Position numbers and translations under genes: made by a program
Shown: positions 16,900 through 26,429 of the stretch, piece after piece
How positions within the stretch are numbered: the stretch's first letter is position 1
How the letters are laid out: each line of letters opens with the position of its first letter
Notes under the pieces: model-generated
The model's input: only the letters and a program-made list of their open reading frames with translations
Told to the model about the DNA's origin: nothing
Database searches by the model: none
Assembly (NCBI RefSeq): GCF_034259325.1
Contig: NZ_JAXIVS010000014.1
Coordinates: 124,001-188,000, forward strand
DNA: 64,000 nt
Direction of reading: 5' to 3'
Source: Hyalangium ruber
GTDB lineage: Bacteria > Myxococcota > Myxococcia > Myxococcales > Myxococcaceae

Positions 16900-17763
16900 A
16901 TGAACAAGCGAGACATGGAGCCTGGCATCCTCACGGAGCTGGCCGGCCACACGACGTACGGGGAGTACCTGCAGCTGGACCGATTGCTGGCCACGCAGGT
17001 GCCGCGTTCGCAGCCGCCGCACCATGATGAGATGCTCTTCATCATCCAGCATCAGACGAGCGAGCTGTGGATGAAGCTGCTCATCCACGAGCTGACGGCG
17101 TGCATCCGCTACGTGCAGTCGGACAAGCTGGAGCCCTCGTTCAAGATCTTCGCGCGGGTGGGCCACATCCAGCGGATGCTCTTCGAGCAGTGGAGCGTGC
17201 TGGAGACGCTCACGCCCAACGAGTACCTGGAGTTCCGCGCGGCGCTGGGGCACGCCTCGGGCTTCCAGAGCTTCCAGTACCACGTGGTGGAGATGCTGCT
17301 GGGCATGAAGGAGGCCAAGGTGCTGGGGCCCTTCAAGCACGTGCCGGCGCAGCACGCGGAGCTGGAGCGGATGCTGGAGTCGCCGAGCCTGTATGACGAG
17401 TTCCTGCGCCACCTGTCTCGGATGGGGCACCCGGTGCCCGCGGACCGGGTGCAGCGCGACTGGCGCCAGCCGTACGAGCGCAGCGAGGCCGTGGTGGAGG
17501 TGTTTCGCCGCATCTACGAGAACACCGAGAAGCACTGGGATGCGTATGAGATGTGCGAGAAGCTGGTGGACACCGAGGAGCGGTTCCAACTCTGGCGCTA
17601 CCGACACATGATGACGGTGATGCGAATCATCGGCTTCAAGCAGGGCACGGGCGGCTCCTCGGGGGTGACGTTCCTGCGGCGGGCGCTGGACACGCGCTTC
17701 TTCCCCGAGCTGTGGGACGTGCGCACGGAGCTGTCGCCCGTGCCGGTCCGCCGCCCCGGGTAG
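16900..17763 (+). CDS. kynA: Tryptophan 2,3-dioxygenase
   Basis: The protein has 287 residues. Family motifs run throughout: TTYGEYLQLDRLL, HHDEMLFIIQHQTSELWMK (substrate and haem pocket), FEQWSVLETLTPNEYLEFR, ASGFQSFQYHVVE and the haem-ligand His in LWRYRHMMTVMRIIG. KQGTGGSSG near the C-terminus is the flexible loop over the active site. It opens tryptophan to N-formylkynurenine with haem iron. The start at 16900 (MNKRDMEPG) is chosen by family length; ATGs at 16885 and upstream would add residues without match. No other kynurenine gene is next to it. Confidence 0.95.
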   Translation: MNKRDMEPGILTELAGHTTYGEYLQLDRLLATQVPRSQPPHHDEMLFIIQHQTSELWMKLLIHELTACIRYVQSDKLEPSFKIFARVGHIQRMLFEQWSVLETLTPNEYLEFRAALGHASGFQSFQYHVVEMLLGMKEAKVLGPFKHVPAQHAELERMLESPSLYDEFLRHLSRMGHPVPADRVQRDWRQPYERSEAVVEVFRRIYENTEKHWDAYEMCEKLVDTEERFQLWRYRHMMTVMRIIGFKQGTGGSSGVTFLRRALDTRFFPELWDVRTELSPVPVRRPG

Positions 17764-17852
17764 CCCGCCGGGAGACAGATACAACGCTCCAGGTCGTGCG
17801 AGGGGCTTCCTACCCATGGGGTTCATGAGTACCCTGGGGTCGAGGAGGCTCT

Positions 17853-19199
17853 ATGTCCGCGCATTGGCGCAATGCGCCCTGCCCGTGTGGCAGTGGGAAG
17901 AAGGCGAAGCACTGCTGTGGCTCACGGGCCGACCCGTCGGTGGACGCGCCGGGGGCGTGGCTGCACGGCATGGACGAGCGGCTGGTGGGGGAGATGGTGG
18001 CCTTTGGCCACCAGCGCTTCGGGCGGGAATGGCTCACCGAGCCCACGGAGGCGTACTTCCCGCTGCGGCGGTTCGAGCGCGAGGACTTCCAGCTCTTCAT
18101 GCCGTGGGTGGTGAACCACTGGCGCGTGGAGGGGCGGCCCATGCGCGAGTGGTTCCTGGAGGAGCGGGGGGACCGGCTGAGGGAGGTCGAGCGCGGCTGG
18201 CTGCAGGCGCAGGCCGCCGCCGTGGTGACGCTCTGGGAGGTGCGCCAGGTGCGCGAGGGCGAGGGCGTGGGGGTGAAGGACCTGCTGGGGGGCGAGGAGC
18301 GCTTCGTCCACGAGGTGCGGGGCTCGCGCATGGTGCAACTCCGGGACGTCATGCTCGGGCGCGTGGTGGACTACGAGGGGCTGTCGGTGTTTTGCGGGAT
18401 GCACCCGAACACGCTGCCTCCGAGGGCGGCGCACGAGGTGGAGCGCACGGCCCGCCGGGCGCTACGGGTGCGGAGCGGCGGGGTGCCGCACCGCAAGCTC
18501 GCGGGCGACGGGGTGGCGCTGGGGCTCATCCACCTGTGGATGACGGAGGTGCTGGAGCTGGAGCTTCAGCCTCCGCCCACGTTGGTAAACACAGACGGTG
18601 AGCTGTTGTTGCTCACGGCTGATGATTTCACCTTCTCGGCGAAGGTCCGGACTCGGGTGTTGGAGGCGCTGCTGTCGCTGGAGGGCGCGGAGCTGAACCA
18701 GGAGGGCGTACCCGCGGACATTTCATTCCTGAAGTCGGGCAATGCGATGCACGCCTCGTGGGACAACACCCTGGTAGGCAGCGCCCGGGTGGCCGAGGCC
18801 TCGCTGCGGCTGGAGACGAACTCGGTGGAGCGTGCCGATGCCTTGAGGGCGCGGGTGGAGGCCGCGTGCGCGGGGCTGCTCACGCACCGCAAGCGGGAGC
18901 ACTGCGACCCCGAGGCGCTGATGGAGGCCCAGGGCGAGGAGGTCTCGGAATACGAGGCGCCAGAGCCGGAGATGCTGGCGGCGCTGCGCGAGTTCAAGGC
19001 GGAGCACTACGCGGCGTGGCTCGACAATCCGCTGCCGGCGTTGAAGGGGAAGACGCCGCGCGAGGCGGTGCGCACGGCGGCCGGGCGTCGGGAGGTGGAG
19101 TTGATCCTCAAGGAGTTCGAGCACGGCGAGGCGCTGCTGCCCGAGGAGGAGCGGGCCGACATCCTGGCCCTGCGAGGGGAGCTGGGGCTCACGGAGTAG
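17853..19199 (+). CDS. SEC-C motif protein of unknown function
   Basis: The protein has 448 residues. The N-terminus carries a SEC-C zinc-binding motif (APCPCGSGKKAKHCCG), the same Cys/His knuckle found at the end of SecA and in many unlinked proteins. The remainder is helical with no known domain. A later acidic and charged region (EAQGEEVSEYEAPEPEML) leads to a conserved-looking helix (LKGKTPREAVRTAAGRREVE). That last motif recurs in other SEC-C proteins next to the metal site. AGGAGG precedes ATG 17853. It is cytosolic. A role in protein interaction or quality control is inference. Confidence 0.85.
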   Translation: MSAHWRNAPCPCGSGKKAKHCCGSRADPSVDAPGAWLHGMDERLVGEMVAFGHQRFGREWLTEPTEAYFPLRRFEREDFQLFMPWVVNHWRVEGRPMREWFLEERGDRLREVERGWLQAQAAAVVTLWEVRQVREGEGVGVKDLLGGEERFVHEVRGSRMVQLRDVMLGRVVDYEGLSVFCGMHPNTLPPRAAHEVERTARRALRVRSGGVPHRKLAGDGVALGLIHLWMTEVLELELQPPPTLVNTDGELLLLTADDFTFSAKVRTRVLEALLSLEGAELNQEGVPADISFLKSGNAMHASWDNTLVGSARVAEASLRLETNSVERADALRARVEAACAGLLTHRKREHCDPEALMEAQGEEVSEYEAPEPEMLAALREFKAEHYAAWLDNPLPALKGKTPREAVRTAAGRREVELILKEFEHGEALLPEEERADILALRGELGLTE

Positions 19200-19315
19200 G
19201 GGGCGCGGGCCCTGTTGCCCTCCGACCGTCCGGGCAGGGGGCGTGCATGCGGGCCAGCCTGTGTGCCGCGCCCTACCTTGGAGAGTCAGACATCGCTGCC
19301 GCGAAGGAGCCCACC

Positions 19316-19489
19316 ATGGCCGAACACGAGGACCCCAAGCCGCAACCCCGGCTGCCGGAGGATGAAGACCGCTACAAGCGCCAGGCGGGAGACCGGCCCG
19401 TGCCCACGCCTGGGCATATCGGCAACGTGCCGGAGGACGCGCCGGGGCCTGGAAAGCCGATTGTCTTCCCGCCCCGTGAGCCCCGCTGA
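19316..19489 (+). CDS. 57-residue Pro/Glu-rich hydrophilic protein
   Basis: ATG 19316 follows AAGGAG (19303-19308) with seven bases of spacing. The product is acidic, charged and Pro-rich, with no hydrophobic stretch, so it is probably disordered. I recognise no family. The short reading frame is supported by its ribosome site and by third-position GC bias. Confidence 0.6.
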   Translation: MAEHEDPKPQPRLPEDEDRYKRQAGDRPVPTPGHIGNVPEDAPGPGKPIVFPPREPR

Positions 19490-19534
19490 GGCGTGGCCTT
19501 GTGTCGGCTGCCTCCTCGCGCCTAAACCCTGAGC

Positions 19535-20287
19535 ATGCTCTCCATCACGCTTGCCCTCGTGCTGTCCGCCACCCCTGCTCCGGCTGTCGAGTCCTGGGCC
19601 AAGAAGGCCTGTCCGCTGCCGAAGAAGGAGCCGCAGTCCAACGTCGAGTACAAGGCGCAGGAAGGGGCTCGCGCCGAGTGTCTGAAGAAGGCGATGAACA
19701 AGGCGCTCGACAAGGTCATCGTCCCGCTGAAGAAGAAGGACGCGGCCAACTACAAGGCGTGGATGGGGTTGCAGGCTGACTACAACCGCTGGGTGGCCGA
19801 TGCGTGCGCCGCGGTGGAGGAGGCCTACTGGGTGGATACGGCCACGGGTGAGCGCTCCATGGGCACGGGTTACGGCTCGGCGGAGATGCAGTGCCGCCAG
19901 GGGCAGTACGCCTGGCGCGGGTTCTACGCGGATGCGTGGGCGCGCAATGACTGGCAGGCCATCACGAAGGCGCTCGACGAGTACGCGAAGGTGGCGCCCA
20001 AGCATCAGGAGCTGCTCGCGAAGTTCACCGAGCAGGCCAAGGCCGCCGCCGAGCGCGCTCCGGCTCAGGTCGAGCAGTCCGACACGCCCATGCAGAAGCT
20101 CTCGAAGAGCGACTGGAAGGACTACAACGACCGGCTGGACCGCGCCGCCAGCGCGCCGAAGACGCTGGCCGAGCGCCAGTGCGCCCTGGTGCCCAAGGCC
20201 CCCGCCACCTGCGCTGACTCCTTCCGCGCCAGCCTCTTCTCGCAGATGGACCTGAGCGAGGTCATGGGGCGCCCCTCCGAGGGGTAG
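19535..20287 (+). CDS. Exported helical protein of unknown function
   Basis: The protein has 250 residues. MLSITLALVLSATPAPA is a signal peptide. The mature part is Lys-, Ala- and Asp-rich and helical, with Cys residues at intervals (KKACPLP, RAECLKK, ADACAAVEEAYW, EMQCRQGQY). The segment around LQADYNRWVADACAAVEEAY resembles the DUF1311/LprI-like pattern of a helix pair joined by cystines, but the match is weak. It is likely periplasmic. It follows the small protein gene by 45 bp, so they may be cotranscribed. Confidence 0.8.
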   Translation: MLSITLALVLSATPAPAVESWAKKACPLPKKEPQSNVEYKAQEGARAECLKKAMNKALDKVIVPLKKKDAANYKAWMGLQADYNRWVADACAAVEEAYWVDTATGERSMGTGYGSAEMQCRQGQYAWRGFYADAWARNDWQAITKALDEYAKVAPKHQELLAKFTEQAKAAAERAPAQVEQSDTPMQKLSKSDWKDYNDRLDRAASAPKTLAERQCALVPKAPATCADSFRASLFSQMDLSEVMGRPSEG

Positions 20288-20331
20288 GCCACCTGGAGGG
20301 TTGCTTCCCGAGTTCAAACCTGTGCGGTAGG

Positions 20332-20922
20332 ATGCCGCACATGATGCTTGCCCGAGTCGTCATGTCCGAGAAGCCACGACGCCCCGCAACGTACGAGGAC
20401 CTGGAGGCGCTCCCGCCTCACCAGGTGGGGGAGATCATCGCCGGGGAGCTGTACGCCAGTCCGCGCCCGGCGACGCCCCATGCGCGCGCGGCTTCACGGC
20501 TCGGCGTCAAGCTCGGAGGTCCCTTCGACATTGGAGGGGACAACCCGGGTGGATGGGTCATCCTCCATGAACCCGAGCTGCACCTGGGAACGGACGTGCT
20601 CGTTCCGGACCTGGCGGGTTGGCGGCGCGAGCGCATGCCCAAGCTGCCGCGCGTTCCCGCGCTCAAGCTCGCTCCGGACTGGGTCTGCGAGGTGCTCTCT
20701 CCCTCCACCGAGGCGCGCGATCGCTCGGCCAAGTTTCCCATCTACGCCCGTGAGGGCGTGCGCCACGTCTGGCTCGTGGATCCGGATGTGCGCACCCTGG
20801 AGATCTTCCGGCTGGAGGGTCCGCGCTACACGCTGCTCGCCACCCATGAAGGCGAGGCCTCTGTTCATGCCGAACCTTTCGAGGCGCTCGCGCTGTCTCT
20901 GCGCGTGCTGTGGGAGGACTGA
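20332..20922 (+). CDS. Uma2 family (DUF820) restriction-endonuclease-fold protein
   Basis: The protein has up to 196 residues. The pattern RPATYEDLEALPPHQVGEII opens the domain, VLVPDLAGWRRER and PDWVCEVLSPSTEARDR carry the PD-(D/E)XK-type acidic residues, and KFPIYAREGVRHVWLVDP is the most conserved family block. Uma2 proteins are abundant in cyanobacteria and myxobacteria and usually stand alone; their biological role is unknown. The start is uncertain (ATG at 20332, 20341 or 20362); the last one begins closest to the family domain. Confidence 0.9.
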   Translation: MPHMMLARVVMSEKPRRPATYEDLEALPPHQVGEIIAGELYASPRPATPHARAASRLGVKLGGPFDIGGDNPGGWVILHEPELHLGTDVLVPDLAGWRRERMPKLPRVPALKLAPDWVCEVLSPSTEARDRSAKFPIYAREGVRHVWLVDPDVRTLEIFRLEGPRYTLLATHEGEASVHAEPFEALALSLRVLWED

Positions 20923-20942
20923 GGGTAAGCTGCCGGACCCCT

Positions 20943-22061
20943 ATGTCCGCCGAGCCCCTCATCTTCGAGAAGGCCCACGCCCTCTGCTACCGCATCTATG
21001 ACATCGCGGACGAGATTGATCTGGAGAAGGCACGCCGCGTGCTCGCCCAGGACGCACGCCGCCTGAAGCTCTCCCGCGAGAACAGTCAATACATCCAGCT
21101 CCCCAACCCGCCCGTGGCCTATGAGCTGGGCCGACGCGTGCTCGCCCTCCGCGGCGGGCCCGTCACCGTCGACACCACCGCGCGCCTGTTCGACCATGGC
21201 GCCGCCTCCATCGTCCTCGCCGTCCCCATCCCCGAGGGCGCTACCCTCGAGCAGCTCACCGCCATCGCCGATGAGCTCTACGACAGCCAGGCCCTGGAGG
21301 CCCTCGCCAGCGAGCTCATCGAGGGCGTGCGCAAGACCATCGCCCCCGCCGTGCGGGAGCGGCGCATGTGGGAACAGAACGAGAGCTACACCGTCCTCTT
21401 CGTCGAGCACATCCGTGGCACCCCCTCCGCAGAGGAGCTGCTCCAGCGCGCCGACCTGGCTCGCCTGCTGCTCGGCGAGGTCGGCTCCCGGCCCCTGTCT
21501 CGCAACGAGAGCCAGGCCGTCACCCAGCACCGCTTCAGCTACACCGTGGATGACCTCGTCGTCCTCGATTGGAACAGCGCCTTCGTCTACGAGCCCTCCG
21601 GCTCGCGAGACATTCCGGACCTGTTGGAGATCGCCAACGCGCAGTTGCTCGAGTTCCGCTTCTACGACGAGCAGCTCGATGGGCACATCTCCCGCATCCA
21701 TGATCAGGTGCAGACCCGGCGACATGGGTGGACGGCGTTGTTCCGCAGCCCCTATCGCAACCTCGTGCGCGAGACGCTCACCACCCTGGTGGACCTCAAC
21801 GAGTTCATCGAGCGGGTGGAGAACAGCCTGAAAATCATCGGCGACTTCTACCTGGCCAAGGTCTACGAGGCGGCGGTGAAGCGGCTGCGCATCCCCGCGT
21901 GGCAATCCTCCGTCACCCGCAAGCACCAGCTCCTCGCCCAGACGTATGGGCTGCTCAAGGGCGAGGTGGACACGGCGCGCTCCCTCACGCTGGAGGCCAC
22001 CATCGTCGCCCTCATCGTCCTGGAGATCGCCTTCGCCTTCCTGCGCGTCTTCGAGCACTGA
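20943..22061 (+). CDS. Tail-anchored membrane protein, RMD1/DUF155-like
   Basis: The protein has 372 residues. There is no N-terminal signal. A single hydrophobic helix lies at the extreme C-terminus (LEATIVALIVLEIAFAFLRV). The body is alpha/beta, followed by a long helical part (ENSLKIIGDFYLAKVYEAAV). A soluble body ending in helices and one C-terminal membrane span is the layout of the RMD1/YagE (DUF155) family, and the tail motif resembles it. I rate this resemblance as moderate. The ATG at 20943 starts 20 bases after the Uma2 stop. Confidence 0.8.
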   Translation: MSAEPLIFEKAHALCYRIYDIADEIDLEKARRVLAQDARRLKLSRENSQYIQLPNPPVAYELGRRVLALRGGPVTVDTTARLFDHGAASIVLAVPIPEGATLEQLTAIADELYDSQALEALASELIEGVRKTIAPAVRERRMWEQNESYTVLFVEHIRGTPSAEELLQRADLARLLLGEVGSRPLSRNESQAVTQHRFSYTVDDLVVLDWNSAFVYEPSGSRDIPDLLEIANAQLLEFRFYDEQLDGHISRIHDQVQTRRHGWTALFRSPYRNLVRETLTTLVDLNEFIERVENSLKIIGDFYLAKVYEAAVKRLRIPAWQSSVTRKHQLLAQTYGLLKGEVDTARSLTLEATIVALIVLEIAFAFLRVFEH

Positions 22062-22237
22062 GCCGACGCAACCTCCCGGGGTGGCGGGGTGCGGCGATAC
22101 CCGGGGGGGTAACAAAGGCGGTTTTTCTCTGGACGTTTGTCGAAACCTCGACTTGTGTGCGCGCCCTGGTATGGACCGGGGGAATACCCCTCCTCGGCCC
22201 CACCTGCCCTCACTCCCGAGCCATCGACATTGCCCGG
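22062..22237. promoter_or_regulatory. Leader/promoter region of first OmpA gene
   Basis: This gap contains the motif CCCGGGGGGGTAAC (22100-22113) and a locally AT-richer stretch (CAAAGGCGGTTTTTCTCTGG). A clear -35/-10 pair is not visible. A related G-run (CCCCGGGGGGGGCGTACC) sits in the leader of the paralogous gene at 24390-24407. Confidence 0.35.
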
Positions 22238-24169
22238 ATGGATGATCGCATGACACTGCCCACCTCTTCCTCGACGCGAAAGGGCACGCCCGTGGCCCGC
22301 CTGAGCCTCCTCTCCGCGCTGGTGCTCAGCACCACCGCGCTGGCACAGCCCCGCGGCCTGCCCGAGTTCGAAGTGGAGCGCATGGAGTTCAACCCCGGCG
22401 GCGCGGGCTCTCTCATCATCAACTCCGGTCAGCTCCTGCCCGAGGGCCGCTCCCGCCTGGCCCTCATCGGTCACTTCGAGAGCAAGCCGCTGTCGCCCGC
22501 CCTCACCGACATCACCTCGGAGACCGGTGAGCGCGAGGTGGTGCTCGTCAACCACCGCACCACCGCGCACCTGATGGCCTCCTACGGCCTGGCCGACAAC
22601 CTCGAGGTGGGCCTGCAGGTGCCCCTCATCCTCAGCCAGGAGCAGGGCGATCTGACCAACTCGCCCTTCGGCGCCCCCGAGGGCGGCTTCAAGCTGGGCA
22701 CCCCCATCGCCTCGTTCAACATCGGCGTGCTCAACCAGTCCCAGGACATCCCCGTGGACGTGGCCGCCGGCATCAGCGTGGGCTTCCCCCTGGGCAGCCC
22801 CGATGCCCTGGCCCGCGAGAACTCGCTGCGCGCCATCCCCCGCATCATGATCGGCCGTGAGACCGAGGGCCTGCGCGCCGGCTTCGAGCTCGGCGCCGCG
22901 CTGCGCCCGCGCGTGTCCATCGGCGAGGGCGACAACCGCGAGGCCTACAACACCCTGCGCCTGGGCGCCTCGGTGGCCTCCACCGGCGAGGGCGTGCGCT
23001 ACGAGGCCAACGTCCTGATGTGGGTTCCCTTCGGCCGTGAGTTCCTCACCGCCGAGACGCTGGTCGGTGTGCGCGGCCCCCTGTCCAGCGACGTCGAGGT
23101 GTTCGCCATGGGCGGCCTGGGCTTCGGCGACACGCTGGGCAACCCCGACTTCCGCCTCATGCTGGGCATGGCCTATGGCGGCGCGCCCACCAAGTGCGTG
23201 GCCGGCGGCCAGCACAAGCCCGAGCAGTGCCCGGACCTGGATGACGACAACGACAACGTGAAGAACCGCGACGACGCCTGCCCCAAGGATGGCGGCAAGG
23301 TGGACGTCAAGGGTTGCCCCCTCCAGGACCAGGACAAGGATGGCGTCGAGGACGCCGCCGACAAGTGCCCCGCCGCCGCGGGTGTGGCCTCCGCCCAGGG
23401 CTGCCCGGATCAGGACGGCGACGGCCTGCAGGACTCCGAGGACAAGTGCCCCGCGCTGGCCGGCTCGGCTGACCGTCAGGGCTGCCCCGACACGGACGGC
23501 GACGGCCTGGATGACTCGGCCGATCAGTGCCCGAGCGAGGCCGGCCCGGTGGACCGCAAGGGCTGCCCGCAGAAGGACTCGGACAATGACGGCCTGCTGG
23601 ATGAGGAGGACAGCTGCCCCAAGGAGGCGGGTGCTCCCGAGCTGAAGGGCTGCCCCGCCCAGGACAAGGACAACGACACGGTCGCTGACCACCTGGACAA
23701 CTGCCCCACCGAGGCCGGCCCCGCCGACAACCAGGGCTGCCCCGCGGCCCAGAAGCAGTTGGTCGCCATCAAGCAGAACCGCATCGAGATCAAGGAGAAC
23801 GTCTACTTCGACTCCAGCGCCGCCACCATCCAGGCGCGCTCCTTCGGGCTGCTGGATCAGATCGCCAAGGTCATCAACGAGCACCCGGAGATCTCGAAGA
23901 TCATCATCGAGGGCCACACGGATGACCGGGGCCCGGTGGATCTCAACCGCACCCTGTCGCAGCAGCGCGCGGAGTCGGTGGCCACCTACCTCTCCGGCAA
24001 GGGCGTGGCCAAGGAGCGCCTGGAGTCCAAGGGCTTCGGTCCGGACCGCCCGGTGCAGCCCAACACCACCGCCGAGGGCCGCGCCGCCAACCGCCGCGTC
24101 GACTTCCTCACCCGCTACGATGCCGAGGGTGCGCAGCCGGCGCAGCCGCAGCCGGCGCCGCAGCAGTAG
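22238..24169 (+). CDS. OmpA family protein with N-terminal barrel and thrombospondin type 3 repeats
   Basis: The protein has 643 residues from ATG 22238. A better start may be GTG 22292, which follows AAAGGG and begins the signal peptide VARLSLLSALVLSTTALAQ. Residues ~40-325 form an outer-membrane barrel. About seven thrombospondin type 3 repeats follow (~330-505; for example DQDGDGLQDSEDKCP), which bind calcium. The C-terminal OmpA domain (~515-630) has VYFDSSAATIQ, IEGHTDDRGP and GRAANRRVDF, which bind peptidoglycan. The protein links outer membrane to cell wall. It is a paralogue of the next gene with the same order of domains. A Gln/Pro/Ala tail closes it. A good terminator follows. Confidence 0.94.
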   Translation: MDDRMTLPTSSSTRKGTPVARLSLLSALVLSTTALAQPRGLPEFEVERMEFNPGGAGSLIINSGQLLPEGRSRLALIGHFESKPLSPALTDITSETGEREVVLVNHRTTAHLMASYGLADNLEVGLQVPLILSQEQGDLTNSPFGAPEGGFKLGTPIASFNIGVLNQSQDIPVDVAAGISVGFPLGSPDALARENSLRAIPRIMIGRETEGLRAGFELGAALRPRVSIGEGDNREAYNTLRLGASVASTGEGVRYEANVLMWVPFGREFLTAETLVGVRGPLSSDVEVFAMGGLGFGDTLGNPDFRLMLGMAYGGAPTKCVAGGQHKPEQCPDLDDDNDNVKNRDDACPKDGGKVDVKGCPLQDQDKDGVEDAADKCPAAAGVASAQGCPDQDGDGLQDSEDKCPALAGSADRQGCPDTDGDGLDDSADQCPSEAGPVDRKGCPQKDSDNDGLLDEEDSCPKEAGAPELKGCPAQDKDNDTVADHLDNCPTEAGPADNQGCPAAQKQLVAIKQNRIEIKENVYFDSSAATIQARSFGLLDQIAKVINEHPEISKIIIEGHTDDRGPVDLNRTLSQQRAESVATYLSGKGVAKERLESKGFGPDRPVQPNTTAEGRAANRRVDFLTRYDAEGAQPAQPQPAPQQ

Positions 24170-24213
24170 GCTCCGAGCGGCCGCCCTGCCCTGAAGCGGG
24201 GTCCGCGGGTGAA

Positions 24214-24266
24214 GGCCGAGGTGCCGTGTCCCCCTACAGGGGCATGGGGCCTCGGCCTCTTCTTTT
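24214..24266 (+). terminator. Rho-independent terminator
   Basis: GGCCGAGG (24214-24221) pairs with CCTCGGCC (24250-24257), with GTGCC/GGCAT partly extending the stem, followed directly by TCTTCTTTT. It ends the first OmpA gene. The remaining leader (24267-24493) before the second OmpA gene shows no clear promoter except a G-run at 24394-24402. Confidence 0.8.
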
Positions 24267-24493
24267 CAGGCACTTCGAGAGCGTGATGCGCCTTGGTGCC
24301 GACTCCCTGGGGGGGCAGGGGAGCAGGGACGCCGGAGGGAGTGGAAAGTTTTTGCGCGTCCGGCTAACTAGGGGTGAAGTGATGGATGTCCCCGGGGGGG
24401 GGCGTACCACCTTTAGCTCCGAGCCTGGTGCGCCCAGGCACGGTAAACGACCGCCCCGGCTCATTCTTGCTTCCATCGCAGAGAGACCACGCC

Positions 24494-26410
24494 ATGAACG
24501 AAGCCACACCGCGTGCAGGCACGCCTGTCGGAGGACTCCGACGCGCGGGCCTGAAGCGCTCCCCGTCTGTCTTGAAGCGACTGCTGGTGCTCTCCGTGCT
24601 GCTGTCGGGCGCCTCCGCGCTCGCGCAGCCCGAGGGCCTGCCAGAGATTGAACTGGAGCGTCTGACGCTCAACCCCAGCGCCTCCGGCTCGCTGCTGCTG
24701 GGCACCGGTGAGCTGCTGCAGCGGGGTGGCTATCGCCTCTCGCTCACCGGCCACTACGAGAATGATCCGCTCGTGCTCTTCGAGGACGGGCTGCGCGTGG
24801 GCTCGGTGGTGAAGCACCGCGTGACGGGCCACCTGTCCGGCGCCTACGGCCTCACCCGGTGGTTGGAGCTGTCCGCGCAGGTGCCCCTGGTGCTGGTGCA
24901 GCGGGGCGATGATCTCACGGCGCGCCAGGTGGGTCGGCCCGCGGAAGGGCCGGCGTTGGGCACTCCCTACGTCGGGCTGCGGCTGGCGCTGCTGTCCCAG
25001 CGGGACGATGGGGACGCGGTGGACCTGGCGGTGGGCGTGAACGCGGGCCTGCCGGTGGGCAACGCCGACGCGCTGGCGCGCGAGAGCTCGCTGCGCACCG
25101 TGCCGAGCATCATGGTGGGTCGCAGCTTCGGGCTGCTGCGCGCCGCGCTGGACGCGGGCGTGGCGCTGCGTCCGCGCACCATCTTCAGCAATGACGCCAA
25201 CGTGCGCGACGAGGTGGGTGACGAGCTGCGCCTGGGCGCGGCGCTGGCCACCACGGGCGAGGGGCTGCGCGGCGAGGTGAACGTCATCGCCTACATTCCG
25301 TTCCGCCGCGAGGGCAACTCGGTGGAGGCGCTGGCGGGCGCGCGGCTGCCGCTGACCGAGTCGCTCGAGGCCTATGCGCTGGCCGGGGTGGGCTTCGACA
25401 ACGCTCCGGGCACGCCGACCTTCCGCGGCCTGCTGGGCGTGGCCTTTGGCCACACGCCGCCCAAGTGCGTGGCCGGTGGTGACCACACCCCCGAGGAGTG
25501 CCCGGACCTGGATGACGACAATGACGGCGTGCTGAACCGCGCCGACGCCTGCCCGAAGGAGGGCGGCAAGGTGGATGCGCAGGGCTGCCCCATCCAGGAC
25601 GCGGACGGCGACGGCGTGCTGGACTCGGACGACCGGTGCCCGTCGGTGGCCGGAGACGCGGTGCTCCAGGGCTGCCCGGACACGGACAAGGACGGCATCG
25701 AGGACGCGGCCGACACGTGCCCGAGCGTCTTCGGTCTGGCGGCCTTCCAGGGCTGCCCGGATACGGACAAGGACGGGTTGCAGGACTCGCAGGACAAGTG
25801 CCCCACGGAGGCCGGTCCCGCCGACCGTCAGGGCTGCCCGCCGCGCGACGCGGACAAGGACGGCATCCTGGATGAGCAGGACGCCTGCCCGAACGAGGCC
25901 GGCATCCCCGAGCTGAAGGGCTGCCCGGCGAAGGACGCCGACAACGACACGGTGGCCGACCACCTGGACAACTGCCCCAACGAGGCGGGGCCGGTGGACA
26001 ACCAGGGCTGCCCGGCGCAGCAGAAGCAGCAGGTGGTCATCAAGACGGGCCGCATCGAGCTCAAGGACACGGTGTACTTCGACACCGCCAAGGCGACCAT
26101 CCAGCGCCGCAGCTTCAAGCTGCTGGATCAGGTGGCGAAGATCCTCATCGAGCACCCGGAGCTGGAGAAGGTGTCGATCGAAGGCCACACCGACAGCCAG
26201 GGCAAGCCGGCCGAGAACCTGAAGCTCTCGCAGCGGCGCGCCGAGTCCGTGCGCAGCTACCTCATCAAGAAGGGCGTGGCGGCCGAGCGCCTCGAGGCCA
26301 AGGGCTTCGGGCAGGAGCGCCCCATCGCCGACAACAAGACCGCCAAGGGCCGGGCGGCCAACCGCCGGGTCGAGTTCCTCACCACGCAACGCGAGGGCGC
26401 GCAGCAGTAA
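24494..26410 (+). CDS. OmpA family protein with thrombospondin type 3 repeats (paralogue)
   Basis: The protein has 638 residues. ATG 24494 begins an n-region of about 25 residues and then the signal helix LKRLLVLSVLLSGASALAQ. The barrel domain, about seven thrombospondin type 3 repeats (~335-510; DTDKDGIEDAADTCP) and the C-terminal OmpA domain (VYFDTAKATIQRRSFKLL, EGHTDSQGKP, GRAANRRVEFL) align with the previous gene throughout. The two therefore arose by tandem duplication. They probably share the envelope-anchoring role. The stop at 26410 lies 19 bp before the giant repeat protein, so this gene and the next are probably one transcript. Confidence 0.94.
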   Translation: MNEATPRAGTPVGGLRRAGLKRSPSVLKRLLVLSVLLSGASALAQPEGLPEIELERLTLNPSASGSLLLGTGELLQRGGYRLSLTGHYENDPLVLFEDGLRVGSVVKHRVTGHLSGAYGLTRWLELSAQVPLVLVQRGDDLTARQVGRPAEGPALGTPYVGLRLALLSQRDDGDAVDLAVGVNAGLPVGNADALARESSLRTVPSIMVGRSFGLLRAALDAGVALRPRTIFSNDANVRDEVGDELRLGAALATTGEGLRGEVNVIAYIPFRREGNSVEALAGARLPLTESLEAYALAGVGFDNAPGTPTFRGLLGVAFGHTPPKCVAGGDHTPEECPDLDDDNDGVLNRADACPKEGGKVDAQGCPIQDADGDGVLDSDDRCPSVAGDAVLQGCPDTDKDGIEDAADTCPSVFGLAAFQGCPDTDKDGLQDSQDKCPTEAGPADRQGCPPRDADKDGILDEQDACPNEAGIPELKGCPAKDADNDTVADHLDNCPNEAGPVDNQGCPAQQKQQVVIKTGRIELKDTVYFDTAKATIQRRSFKLLDQVAKILIEHPELEKVSIEGHTDSQGKPAENLKLSQRRAESVRSYLIKKGVAAERLEAKGFGQERPIADNKTAKGRAANRRVEFLTTQREGAQQ

Positions 26411-26429
26411 GCGCGGGGGAAGACTGAAC